DNA from: an uncultured Peptococcaceae bacterium
GTDB taxonomy: Bacteria; Bacillota; Peptococcia; Peptococcales; Peptococcaceae
Direction: 5' to 3'
DNA: 10,699 bases
Assembly: GCA_937976375.1 (NCBI GenBank)
Contig: CALJRU010000002.1
Span: forward strand, 1-10,699
Positions 1 through 6,156 of this stretch are shown here, one piece after another (position 1 is the stretch's first letter; every line of letters starts with the position of its first letter). A model generated the notes under the pieces. It did no database searches and was not told where the DNA came from. It saw only the letters and a list, made by a program, of their open reading frames with translations. A program made the translations under genes and the position numbers.

Positions 1-14
1 TGACAATAGAAATA

Positions 15-48
15 CCCCCAATAATTCGGATGTCCAAATTATTGGGGG
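15..48 (-). terminator. Rho-independent-like terminator of the LysR gene
   Basis: A perfect 12-bp stem (CCCCCAATAATT at 15-26 pairing with 37-48) encloses a 10-nt loop and lies 21 nt beyond the stop codon of the LysR gene. Read on the minus strand, the stem is followed by a moderately T-rich run (TATTTCTATT). The T tract is interrupted, so efficiency is uncertain. The plus-strand side has no T tract. Confidence 0.6.
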
Positions 49-69
49 CACTACAGTTCGGCGCATCTT

Positions 70-957
70 TTATTCTGTAAGGGTACTGTGATCAATGACA
101 AATTGACGGAAATTGCGCACCACTGGCGGTAAAAAGAGCGCATCGTTGTGCACTGCAAAAAATTCCCGTTTGTAAGGCGGCGCACTGATCCGTAAAATAG
201 CAAGATCCAGCTTGAGCAATAAATCCATGTACGGCACAACAGCAATACCAAACCCTTGCGCCACCAGTCCTGCAATCACCTGATCTTCTTCTGTTTCATA
301 AGCGATAGGCGGTTTTCCGCCACTAGCAAGAAAGAGTTCGTCAATCACTTCCCGCAAGCCAGAACCCGAAGAAAAACAAATCTGTGGATCGTTCAGTGTC
401 TCTGCCAAATCAACACTTTCTCTGGCAGCAAGTGGATGGTCGCTGGGTACAATCAACACCAGTTCCTGGCTGGTGACCGGCACAGCTGTAAGATGACGTT
501 CCGGCGATGGGTGCGAGCAAAACACCAGATCATACCGCTGTTCCATCAGCCCGTCGAGCAATTCTGGCGTGCGATCAGCATGAAATTCAAAACGAATGTC
601 TTTATCCGGATGAGCCGCTAAAAATTGTGCCGCCAGCTTGGGGATGAACACGGTTCCCAATGCTCGCACAAATCCTAAGCGAATCAGACCTTCGCCTTGG
701 GCGCTGTGCTGCAGAGAACCAACACCCTGATCCAATGTTGCCAGTGTACGCTGTGCACAGTGAAGGAATTCTCTGCCATAACGTGTAAGCACCGTGTTCC
801 GACCAGAGCGTTCAAACAATGGTACCCCAAGCTCAGTTTCCAAGGTTCGCATAGCATGACTCAGGCTTGGCTGAGCAATGCATAACTGCCCCGCAGCTTT
901 CGTATAGTGGCCCACTTCCGCCAATTTGACAAAATAACGCAAATGATCCAAGTTCAT
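70..957 (-). CDS. LysR-family transcriptional regulator
   Basis: This 295-residue protein has the standard length and layout of a LysR-type regulator. Residues 1-60 form the winged helix-turn-helix (it opens MNLDHLRYFVKLAE and carries the AQPSLSHAMRTLE recognition helix, then LGVPLFER). Residues of about 90-295 form the two-lobed effector-binding domain, with a typical stretch around GLVAQGFGIAVVP. An in-frame start 25 codons upstream (position 1032) is rejected because it would run through the gene's own promoter. The ATG at 957 has a strong AAGGAGG site with an 8-nt spacer. The gene diverges from a YczE-like membrane protein, and a palindromic LysR box lies between them, so it probably represses itself and controls the neighbour in response to a small molecule. 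The ligand cannot be read from the sequence. The family call is secure; the target is inferred. Confidence 0.95.
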   Translation of the reverse strand: MNLDHLRYFVKLAEVGHYTKAAGQLCIAQPSLSHAMRTLETELGVPLFERSGRNTVLTRYGREFLHCAQRTLATLDQGVGSLQHSAQGEGLIRLGFVRALGTVFIPKLAAQFLAAHPDKDIRFEFHADRTPELLDGLMEQRYDLVFCSHPSPERHLTAVPVTSQELVLIVPSDHPLAARESVDLAETLNDPQICFSSGSGLREVIDELFLASGGKPPIAYETEEDQVIAGLVAQGFGIAVVPYMDLLLKLDLAILRISAPPYKREFFAVHNDALFLPPVVRNFRQFVIDHSTLTE

Positions 958-981
958 GACAACCACCTCCTTAATAATTAT

Positions 982-1010
982 ATTATAACACAGTATATAG
1001 ATTGCATCTA
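982..1010 (-). promoter_or_regulatory. Promoter of the LysR gene
   Basis: On the minus strand there is an extended -10, TGTTATAAT (982-990), with a weak -35 TAGATG (1005-1010) 17 bp upstream. Transcription would begin near 975, giving a leader of about 18 nt that contains little beyond the ribosome binding site. The weak -35 lies inside the LysR box, which fits autorepression. Confidence 0.65.
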
Positions 1011-1012
1011 TA
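996..1012. promoter_or_regulatory. LysR-type operator (T-N11-A palindrome)
   Basis: TATAGAT-TGC-ATCTATA is a perfect 7+3+7 inverted repeat and contains the LysR consensus T-N11-A (T998, A1010). Its centre (1004) lies about 64 bp upstream of the transcription start predicted for the divergent membrane-protein gene, which is the classical distance of the LysR recognition site. It also overlaps the -35 of the lysR promoter. A looser copy of part of the motif (ATCTATGCAAT, 1063-1073) lies near the predicted start of the target gene. Confidence 0.75.
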
Positions 1013-1032
1013 ATTTTATGAAAACCATGCAT

Positions 1033-1061
1033 TTTACTTTTGAATCAATCACGACTACAAT
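1033..1061 (+). promoter_or_regulatory. Promoter of the YczE-like gene
   Basis: A -35-like TTTACT (1033-1038) and a -10-like TACAAT (1056-1061) are separated by 17 bp. Both hexamers are imperfect, as expected for an activator-dependent promoter. Start of transcription would be near 1068. Confidence 0.5.
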
Positions 1062-1108
1062 AATCTATGCAATTAATCTTAGTTTTAATATGTTTGGAGG
1101 CTCTTGTT

Positions 1109-1735
1109 GTGAAGCATAATACATTTGCTCAGCACCGCCCATTGTTTCGCGGCGAATTGGCACTGGTGATCGCCGTCATCATCAATTCGTTCAGCGTGGT
1201 GCTGATGCTGTATTCCGGAGCGGGTATTTCCGCCATTTCCAGTGTACCGTATGCCTTTTCGAAGGCGCTGCCATTTTTCTCCCTTGGCACTTGGACCTAT
1301 CTCTTCCAGGCAGCGCTGGTCTTTTATTTAATGGTCATGCGGCGTCATTTCGTTTTATCCTATTTGTGCAGTTTTATTGTTGGCTTTGCTTTTAGCGAAC
1401 TTTTGGACCTGAACGAATATTGGATCAATGTTCTCCCTACCACACTGGGATGGTGCGTGCTCTATTTTGTCATCAGCTATGTGCTGATCTGCATTGGCAT
1501 CGCCCTCTCCAACCGCTGCGGTCTGCCGATTATTCCAACGGATTTGTTTCCACGAGAATTTTCCGATATCACTGGCATCAGCTATCCAAAAGTCAAGATC
1601 TCATTTGATGCGCTCTGCCTCTGCGCCACAGCTGCCCTGACCTTCTTCTTTTTGGGTCACATCACCGGCCTGGGCATTGGTACTGTGCTTGCTGCATTAA
1701 CCATGGGCAAAACCATTGGCGTGATTGGCAAGTGA
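1109..1735 (+). CDS. YczE/YitT-like integral membrane protein (DUF6198 type)
   Basis: This is a 208-residue hydrophobic protein with about five or six membrane segments (roughly residues 16-37, 58-76, 81-98, 104-132, 165-182 and a glycine-rich C-terminal segment). Family-like features are the PTDLFPRE loop (143-150) and the C-terminal GIGTVLAALTMGKTIG stretch, which resembles the end of YczE/YyaS/YitT proteins. Their transport substrate is not established. The start is taken as GTG at 1109 because GGAGG (1096-1100) sits 8 nt before it. An upstream in-frame ATG at 1067 has no ribosome binding site and would lie at the predicted transcription start. The gene diverges from the LysR gene, so it is probably the regulated transporter-like target. 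Family call is moderately sure; function unknown. Confidence 0.85.
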   Translation: MKHNTFAQHRPLFRGELALVIAVIINSFSVVLMLYSGAGISAISSVPYAFSKALPFFSLGTWTYLFQAALVFYLMVMRRHFVLSYLCSFIVGFAFSELLDLNEYWINVLPTTLGWCVLYFVISYVLICIGIALSNRCGLPIIPTDLFPREFSDITGISYPKVKISFDALCLCATAALTFFFLGHITGLGIGTVLAALTMGKTIGVIGK

Positions 1736-1814
1736 ATGGACCGTCATTTTGTTTTCGCGACGGCTCAGCCTCTGCACAAAGCAAGCCATGCCACCAAATA
1801 AATCTTACACAACC

Positions 1815-1847
1815 TGCCGAACGCTGTGAGCGTTCGGCAATTTTTTT
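1815..1847 (+). terminator. Rho-independent terminator of the YczE-like gene
   Basis: A perfect 10-bp stem, TGCCGAACGC / GCGTTCGGCA, with a 5-nt loop is followed by A and seven T. It lies 80 nt downstream of the stop codon. No other structure between the stop codon and this stem was convincing. Confidence 0.9.
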
Positions 1848-1850
1848 GCC

Positions 1851-1874
1851 AAAAGCCCTTTACCGCAGGCTTTT
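1851..1874. repeat. Second hairpin behind the terminator
   Basis: AAAAGCC (1851-1857) and GGCTTTT (1868-1874) can form a 7-bp stem with a 10-nt loop, four bases after the T tract of the main terminator. Because the arms end in A and T runs, it could act as a backup terminator in either direction. The stem is short, so this is only a possibility. Confidence 0.35.
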
Positions 1875-1898
1875 CGAACTTTTGTTAATCTCCGTTGC

Positions 1899-1927
1899 TT
1901 GTGATTTGCCGCGATACATCCTATACT
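1899..1927 (+). promoter_or_regulatory. Promoter of the HTH-SdpI gene
   Basis: TTGTGA (1899-1904) and TATACT (1922-1927) are separated by 17 bp. Transcription would start near 1934, about 39 nt before the ATG. No convincing palindrome was seen around it, so an operator cannot be named. Confidence 0.65.
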
Positions 1928-1972
1928 GAAAGCAGTTCCGGGACACCACTCATCATAAGGATGTGACCAATC

Positions 1973-2854
1973 ATGCTCAATGAAAACATCAAAAAATATC
2001 GCAAGCAGCAAAACTGGAGCCAAGAAGAATTGGCGATGCAGCTGCATGTGGTGCGCCAGACCATTTCTAAATGGGAAAAAGGCTTGTCAGTGCCTGATGC
2101 TGAACAGCTCATTCAAATGGCCGCACTCTTCAATGTATCAGTTAGTGCGCTTCTGGATATCCACGACACAGACACCCATACACGCTCATTGGCAGAAGAA
2201 TTAGAGCGCGTCAATGCCGAACTGGCAAAACGCAGCCGTCAATCGGCGCTTGATGAAGAAGCCGGACGCACACGCAATCTCCTCCTCTTTTGCTGCTTCG
2301 CAGCGTTGCTTGTCATGCTGATCGTCAAAGACGCGCTGCTCTCGCTGGTGCTCTGCTTCGGCTGCATCATCGCAGCGGTCGTCGTGCTTTATCGCAATCT
2401 GGCACTCCTGACCCATTCCACAGTGCCAACCGATCGGCTGCACACCTTACGCGGCACCCTCATCGTCAATATTTTATTTCTGGCGGCGGCCTTTATGGTT
2501 GCGCTCTTATCCCAAACTGGAGCGCTCTCATTTTCATCAGAACGCGGCGAACGGCTGTTTGCCATGGGATTTATCGTCGTCATTATGGTGTTCAGCGGGC
2601 TGTCTGCACCACGCCTGCCATTTCAGCGCTACATCGGCCTGCGTTTGCCATGGACCATTCGCGATGAAGATACATGGAATCTTGCCCACCGTCTGCTCGG
2701 CTGGATCTCTCTGCCTGTCGCATTGCTTTACATTGCCGCTGCCTTAACGCTGGAAAACTTTGAACACATCACATTGGCAGCGATGGTTTGTTGGATCGGC
2801 ATTCCTGGCTTGCTCTCCTACATCTTTTACTGGAGAAAATACAACGGAAGATGA
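1973..2854 (+). CDS. XRE-family HTH regulator fused to an SdpI-like membrane domain
   Basis: This 293-residue protein has two parts. Residues 3-61 form a Cro/C1-type helix-turn-helix (NIKKYRKQQNWSQEELA, then VVRQTISKWEKG and VSVSALLDI). A charged, probably coiled linker (about 68-100) leads to six predicted membrane spans (about 103-119, 121-143, 162-181, 196-211, 241-260, 267-286). GLRLPWT (222-228) followed by TWNLAHRLLGW (234-244) matches the conserved core of SdpI-family proteins. In Bacillus subtilis, SdpI gives immunity to the SdpC toxin and ties up the separate repressor SdpR at the membrane; here a DNA-binding domain and the membrane domain are one chain, suggesting a membrane-tethered regulator. 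The start has AAGGATGTG 7 nt upstream. It has its own promoter and terminator and converges on a small peptide gene. Domain calls are firm; ligand and targets are unknown. Confidence 0.88.
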   Translation: MLNENIKKYRKQQNWSQEELAMQLHVVRQTISKWEKGLSVPDAEQLIQMAALFNVSVSALLDIHDTDTHTRSLAEELERVNAELAKRSRQSALDEEAGRTRNLLLFCCFAALLVMLIVKDALLSLVLCFGCIIAAVVVLYRNLALLTHSTVPTDRLHTLRGTLIVNILFLAAAFMVALLSQTGALSFSSERGERLFAMGFIVVIMVFSGLSAPRLPFQRYIGLRLPWTIRDEDTWNLAHRLLGWISLPVALLYIAAALTLENFEHITLAAMVCWIGIPGLLSYIFYWRKYNGR

Positions 2855-2860
2855 AAAAAA

Positions 2861-2888
2861 GAACCGTTTGTCGCAAACGGTTCTTTTT
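2861..2888. terminator. Bidirectional terminator between convergent genes
   Basis: GAACCGTTTG and CAAACGGTTC form a 10-bp perfect stem with a 3-nt loop, flanked by A7 on the left and T5 on the right. The stem can be extended through the A/T flanks. It ends the HTH-SdpI gene on the plus strand and, lying 32 nt past the stop at 2920, can also end the small peptide gene on the minus strand. Confidence 0.88.
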
Positions 2889-2919
2889 AGTCTATATCTG
2901 CAAAACAAAGGTGAACAGA

Positions 2920-3063
2920 TCATTCGACGGTTGTTTCAGTAACATTTTGAATGGTTGTCCCATTATCGCTGTAACGCGCATCGAGCTGGCGATCACCCCA
3001 AACTCCTGCGCCCAAACCGGCGATAACAAGAACGATAACAATAGCGGATTTGATTTTTTTCAT
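2920..3063 (-). CDS. Small membrane or secreted peptide, 47 residues, unknown
   Basis: The product starts MKKIKSAIVIVLVIAGLGAG: a short basic end, a hydrophobic helix at residues 7-23 and a GxxxG pattern (G16 to G20), followed by a polar, acidic tail of about 24 residues ending in TVE. There is no lipobox cysteine. It could be a single-pass membrane peptide or a secreted peptide with an N-terminal signal. I do not recognise the family. That it is a real gene is supported by a perfect AAGGAGG site 6 nt before the ATG, a good promoter (3127-3156) with a long inverted repeat in it, and a terminator beyond its end. A longer in-frame start at 3108 lacks this site. It converges on the HTH-SdpI gene; a functional link is only a guess. 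Confidence 0.75.
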   Translation of the reverse strand: MKKIKSAIVIVLVIAGLGAGVWGDRQLDARYSDNGTTIQNVTETTVE

Positions 3064-3126
3064 AGATGCCTCCTTGAATTTTAGGGGGTAGGGTGTGATA
3101 AAAAACAAACTCTTGTTGTCTGGTAT

Positions 3127-3156
3127 ATTATACTAAACACTGACATATTTTGTCAC
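3127..3156 (-). promoter_or_regulatory. Promoter of the 47-residue peptide gene
   Basis: On the minus strand, GTGACA (3151-3156) and a perfect TATAAT (3127-3132) are separated by 18 bp. Start of transcription would be near 3120, leaving a leader of about 57 nt. Confidence 0.7.
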
Positions 3157-3161
3157 TGTTT
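3135..3161. promoter_or_regulatory. Inverted repeat, probable operator
   Basis: AACACTGACA (3136-3145), a 5-nt centre, then TGTCACTGTT (3151-3160) form a 10+5+10 dyad with one mismatched pair; the flanking A3135/T3161 pair extends it to 27 bp. It covers the -35 and most of the spacer of the peptide gene's promoter, the position expected for a repressor that blocks RNA polymerase. The size suits a TetR-like dimer, but the binding protein is not identifiable in this window. Confidence 0.65.
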
Positions 3162-3225
3162 TTTCATAAAAAGATTCATTGCTTTTGCCTATGCATCATT
3201 TTCTTTTGAAAGAAAAAACGCTGAA

Positions 3226-3263
3226 TTGACGCCTATCCCAGCATCCTCTTCTTATGCTATCAT
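3226..3263 (+). promoter_or_regulatory. Probable promoter region of ogt
   Basis: TTGACG (3226-3231) is a good -35 but the matching -10 is ambiguous: TCTTAT (3250-3255) lies 18 bp downstream, while an extended -10, TGCTATCAT (3255-3263), fits without a -35. Either would start transcription 27-40 nt before the ATG. Confidence 0.45.
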
Positions 3264-3298
3264 AGTTTTAGGAAATACATCACAAAGGAGACAGCATC

Positions 3299-3832
3299 AT
3301 GACCGCGATCACCCATTATCCATCCCCTTTGGGGACTCTGCTGCTTGCTGCTGATGATCAAGGGTTGACCCACCTTGCCCTACCAGGACAACGCTATCAG
3401 CCAATTTTTTCTGATACCGTTTACGAAAAAACAGATCTGCCCATCTTTGCCGAAACCCGTCACTGGCTGGATCAATATTTTTCTGGCACTGCGCCAAGCG
3501 CTTTCCCGCCGCTTCATCCTCAGGGCAGTACCTTTCAGCTGACAGTATGGCAGCTTTTGCTCACCATCCCCTATGGCAAAACAACCACTTACGGCGCCAT
3601 TGCCAAGGAGATTGCCCGAATGCGCGGTTCGACACGCATGTCTGCACAAGCTGTTGGCGGCGCCGTAGGACACAATCCCATCAGCATCATCATTCCCTGC
3701 CATCGCGTGGTTGGTACCAATGGCAGCCTTACCGGCTATGGCGGCGGCATTGACAAAAAAATCGCCTTACTTTCACACGAAGGCGTAGACATGAACCACT
3801 TTTTCGTTCCTAAAAAAGGAACCGCACTATAA
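3299..3832 (+). CDS. ogt: Methylated-DNA--protein-cysteine methyltransferase
   Basis: This 177-residue protein repairs O6-alkylguanine (and O4-alkylthymine) in DNA by moving the alkyl group to its own cysteine, a one-time suicide reaction. The variable N-terminal domain spans roughly residues 1-75. The C-terminal DNA-binding/active domain has FQLTVWQLLLTIPYGKTTTYG (79-99), the NPISIIIPCHRVVG active-site motif with acceptor C134 and partner H135, and GYGGGIDKK. In the recognition helix, the usual RAVGxA reads QAVGGA, so the 'arginine finger' position is Q117. I believe this variant recurs in Bacillota homologs, but could not check. The start has AAAGGAG 8 nt upstream. The gene is monocistronic, with its own promoter region and a downstream hairpin; no Ada-type regulator is nearby. 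Confidence 0.95.
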   Translation: MTAITHYPSPLGTLLLAADDQGLTHLALPGQRYQPIFSDTVYEKTDLPIFAETRHWLDQYFSGTAPSAFPPLHPQGSTFQLTVWQLLLTIPYGKTTTYGAIAKEIARMRGSTRMSAQAVGGAVGHNPISIIIPCHRVVGTNGSLTGYGGGIDKKIALLSHEGVDMNHFFVPKKGTAL

Positions 3833-3838
3833 AACAAA

Positions 3839-3866
3839 AAGCACTCAGACGACGCTGAGTGCTTCT
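3839..3866. terminator. Hairpin terminator after ogt
   Basis: AAGCACTCAG and CTGAGTGCTT form a perfect 10-bp stem with a 6-nt loop, 6 nt beyond the stop codon. On the plus strand the tail is only TTCTCT, a weak T tract; on the minus strand it is TTTTTGTTTT. It therefore looks stronger against antisense transcription than for ogt itself. Confidence 0.7.
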
Positions 3867-3929
3867 CTACCTATTTATGATACCACGTTTTGTTTTCTGC
3901 GAACAAGACTGGTTCCGCATGAATAAATG

Positions 3930-3938
3930 TGCTACACT
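3930..3938 (+). promoter_or_regulatory. Extended -10 promoter of the HelD operon
   Basis: TGCTACACT matches the extended -10 pattern TGnTAnnnT. No good -35 lies 16-18 bp upstream, which is tolerated by extended -10 promoters. Start of transcription would be near 3945. Confidence 0.5.
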
Positions 3939-3981
3939 GGCTCGAATAAAGCATTCCCATAGACAATGAATTGGAGGCATC

Positions 3982-6156
3982 ATGATGGAGCATCAAGAAC
4001 AACAACTGGAAGAAGAACGGCTCGCCCATGTAATCGATGAAATCGACACACAGCTGACACAATCACGTGACCAAATTGCCCGCCGTGAATCGGAAATGGT
4101 CGCCGTACAGCGCGATGTGTTTGAAGACGGCGCCCGCAGCGGCGGCAGTCTCTCAAGTGCAGACGGCTTTGAATCGCTGATTGAGCTGAATCAGAGCATG
4201 GTGACACTGACCAATATGGCTGTCACCCAGGACAACCTCGCAAAAAAAATCAGCCGCCTGGAAGCCATGCGCCCCTCTCCTTATTTTGGCCGTATCGACT
4301 TTCTCTTCAACGGCGACAAACAGTCAGAACCTATTTACATCGGCCGTGCAGCGCTGCTTGAAGAAGACACTGCAGAAAGCCTGGTTTACGACTGGCGGTC
4401 ACCAATCGCCAGTGTATTCTACCGTTTTCTCACTGGGCCTGCTTATTATATGGCACCAGTCGGCCGCATTGATGGCGATGTGATGCTGAAACGCCAATAC
4501 GAGATCAAGGACAGCAAGCTGGCGTATTTTTTTGACACAGACATGACCGTCAACGATGGCATTCTCAAGCAGCTGCTCTCACAGAACACCTCGCCGCAAA
4601 TGCGCGCCATCGTTGAAACGATCCAACGCGATCAGGACCTCGTCATTCGCAACCTCGACGCCGATCTTTTGATGATCCAGGGCGTGGCTGGCAGCGGTAA
4701 AACCGCCATTGCCCTGCACCGCGCTGCCTTCCTCATGTATGAAGGGCTGACCAACGCGCTCTCTTCCCGCGATATCCTCATTCTTTCACCGAACCGCACC
4801 TTTAGCCAATACATCGCCGGTGTGCTGCCAGAACTGGGCGAAGAAAACGTGCGCACATTGACTTTTGATGAATTGCTGCACGACATCCTGGACATCCATC
4901 ACATGGAATCTCAGGCCGCTTTCCTTGAACGCGCCATTGGCAGCAGCCAGAAAGCCTTCATCCGCAGCTGTATGACGCTGAAAACCTCAGAAGGCTTCCG
5001 TAAAATTCTTGATCGCTTTGTCGCAGACATTCCAACCCGTTTTATCAATTACCATGACATTCGATATGGTGGTCGTCTCCTTATCAGCAAGCAGGAACTC
5101 AAAACACGTGTGCGCGACCGCAGCGACTTGCTCTTAGGCACGCGTCTCGAACAAGTCGAAAGCCGTGTGCTCGATCACCTTGGCAGCCACCTGCGCAAAA
5201 ACGAACGCGCCGCTGTCACTGATCGTCTGCAGCAATTCACACGGCTCAATCTGCTGGAGCTTTATCGCCGCTTCTGGGAAGATGACAGCTATTTCCAAGG
5301 CACCCTGCTTGATGACGCACTGGCGCAGGATCTGCCTGCCATTCGCCGCCGCACCCTGAATGATTTGCACAATGGACGCCTCGGTTACGACGACGCCATT
5401 CTGCTTCTCTACATTCATCTCAAAATCTATGGCAGCCGCGCTTATCGCAGCATCCGTCAAATCATCATTGATGAAGCCCAGGATTATTATCCGCTGCAAT
5501 ACAACATCTTCCATCTGCTTTTTCCAAACGCCAAAGCCACCATTCTTGGCGATGTGAACCAGAGCCTGACACGCCGTATAGATGTGGACTTTTACGACCA
5601 GGTGCAGTCAATCCTTGCCATCGACAACACCGTACGCTACACATTGACCAAAAGTTTCCGCTGCAGCAGCGAAATTCTTCGTTTTGGTCTGCAGTTTCTT
5701 AACGAAGCCCCACGCATCGATGCCTTCAATCGCAGCGGCGAAGCCGTGACCATCCAAGCCTGTGAGAATTTCTCAAGTCTCTGTGAAGCAATCGAAGCAC
5801 AAGTGGATGCCTGCCGTGCAAAAGGCTATGAAAGCATCTGCCTCATCACCAAAACAGAAGCTGCCTGCCAGCGTTTACACCGCGCTCTGCGAGACCGCAT
5901 CACGGTGCATCAGCTGCGCAGTCATGACGACACCTTGCAAGGCACCCTGATGATGCCTGTGAGCCTGACCAAAGGGCTGGAATTTGATGCCGTCATTCTT
6001 TGCGACGCCGACGCCACCACCTATCGCGACGACGCCGATGCTAGCCTGCTCTATATCATCGCCACCCGCGCCCTGCATCATCTTGCCGTACTCTGCGAAG
6101 GGAATTTAAGCCCGCTGATAAACACTGAAAAGGAGGATACCGCATGTATGAATTGA
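3982..6156 (+). CDS. helD: HelD-like superfamily 1 helicase (RNA polymerase-associated)
   Basis: This 724-residue ATPase carries the UvrD/Rep-type motifs in order: Walker A GVAGSGKT (234-241), Walker B IIIDEAQD (494-501), GDVNQS (523-528), TKSFRCSSEI (556-565), SLTKGLEFDAVIL (661-673) and YIIATRALHHL (691-701). The N-terminal 100 residues are charged and helical, then a conserved block (YFGRIDF to DWRSPIASVFYRF, about 101-149) typical of HelD. In Bacillus subtilis HelD clears and recycles stalled RNA polymerase by reaching into its channels; the role here is inferred from the architecture. GGAGG (3973-3977) lies only 4 nt before the first ATG but 7 nt before the second (3985), so translation may begin at the second methionine. 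Its 3' end overlaps the next gene by 13 nt. It appears intact, somewhat shorter than the B. subtilis protein. Confidence 0.9.
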   Translation: MMEHQEQQLEEERLAHVIDEIDTQLTQSRDQIARRESEMVAVQRDVFEDGARSGGSLSSADGFESLIELNQSMVTLTNMAVTQDNLAKKISRLEAMRPSPYFGRIDFLFNGDKQSEPIYIGRAALLEEDTAESLVYDWRSPIASVFYRFLTGPAYYMAPVGRIDGDVMLKRQYEIKDSKLAYFFDTDMTVNDGILKQLLSQNTSPQMRAIVETIQRDQDLVIRNLDADLLMIQGVAGSGKTAIALHRAAFLMYEGLTNALSSRDILILSPNRTFSQYIAGVLPELGEENVRTLTFDELLHDILDIHHMESQAAFLERAIGSSQKAFIRSCMTLKTSEGFRKILDRFVADIPTRFINYHDIRYGGRLLISKQELKTRVRDRSDLLLGTRLEQVESRVLDHLGSHLRKNERAAVTDRLQQFTRLNLLELYRRFWEDDSYFQGTLLDDALAQDLPAIRRRTLNDLHNGRLGYDDAILLLYIHLKIYGSRAYRSIRQIIIDEAQDYYPLQYNIFHLLFPNAKATILGDVNQSLTRRIDVDFYDQVQSILAIDNTVRYTLTKSFRCSSEILRFGLQFLNEAPRIDAFNRSGEAVTIQACENFSSLCEAIEAQVDACRAKGYESICLITKTEAACQRLHRALRDRITVHQLRSHDDTLQGTLMMPVSLTKGLEFDAVILCDADATTYRDDADASLLYIIATRALHHLAVLCEGNLSPLINTEKEDTACMN

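Noticed and set aside
958..1032. N-terminal extension of the LysR protein
   Set aside because: The added 25 residues precede the standard LysR start and would be encoded by the promoter and operator; the ATG at 957 has a strong ribosome binding site.
1067..1108. Upstream ATG for the YczE-like protein
   Set aside because: There is no ribosome binding site before it and it lies at the predicted transcription start; GTG at 1109 is well placed behind GGAGG.
1732..1929. Open frame overlapping the end of the YczE-like gene
   Set aside because: It reads straight through the strong terminator at 1815-1847, has no ribosome binding site of its own and shows no protein-like pattern.
3064..3108. Longer start for the 47-residue peptide
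   Set aside because: The 15 extra residues are encoded by the leader that holds the AAGGAGG site; a typical basic-hydrophobic start follows at the ATG at 3063.
3805..3822. GTTCC/GGAAC hairpin near the end of ogt
   Set aside because: It is a 5-6 bp stem inside the coding sequence with no T tract; the real terminator follows at 3839.
5134..5514. Minus-strand open frame inside the helicase gene
   Set aside because: It is an antisense shadow of a conserved helicase, without promoter, ribosome binding site or domain.
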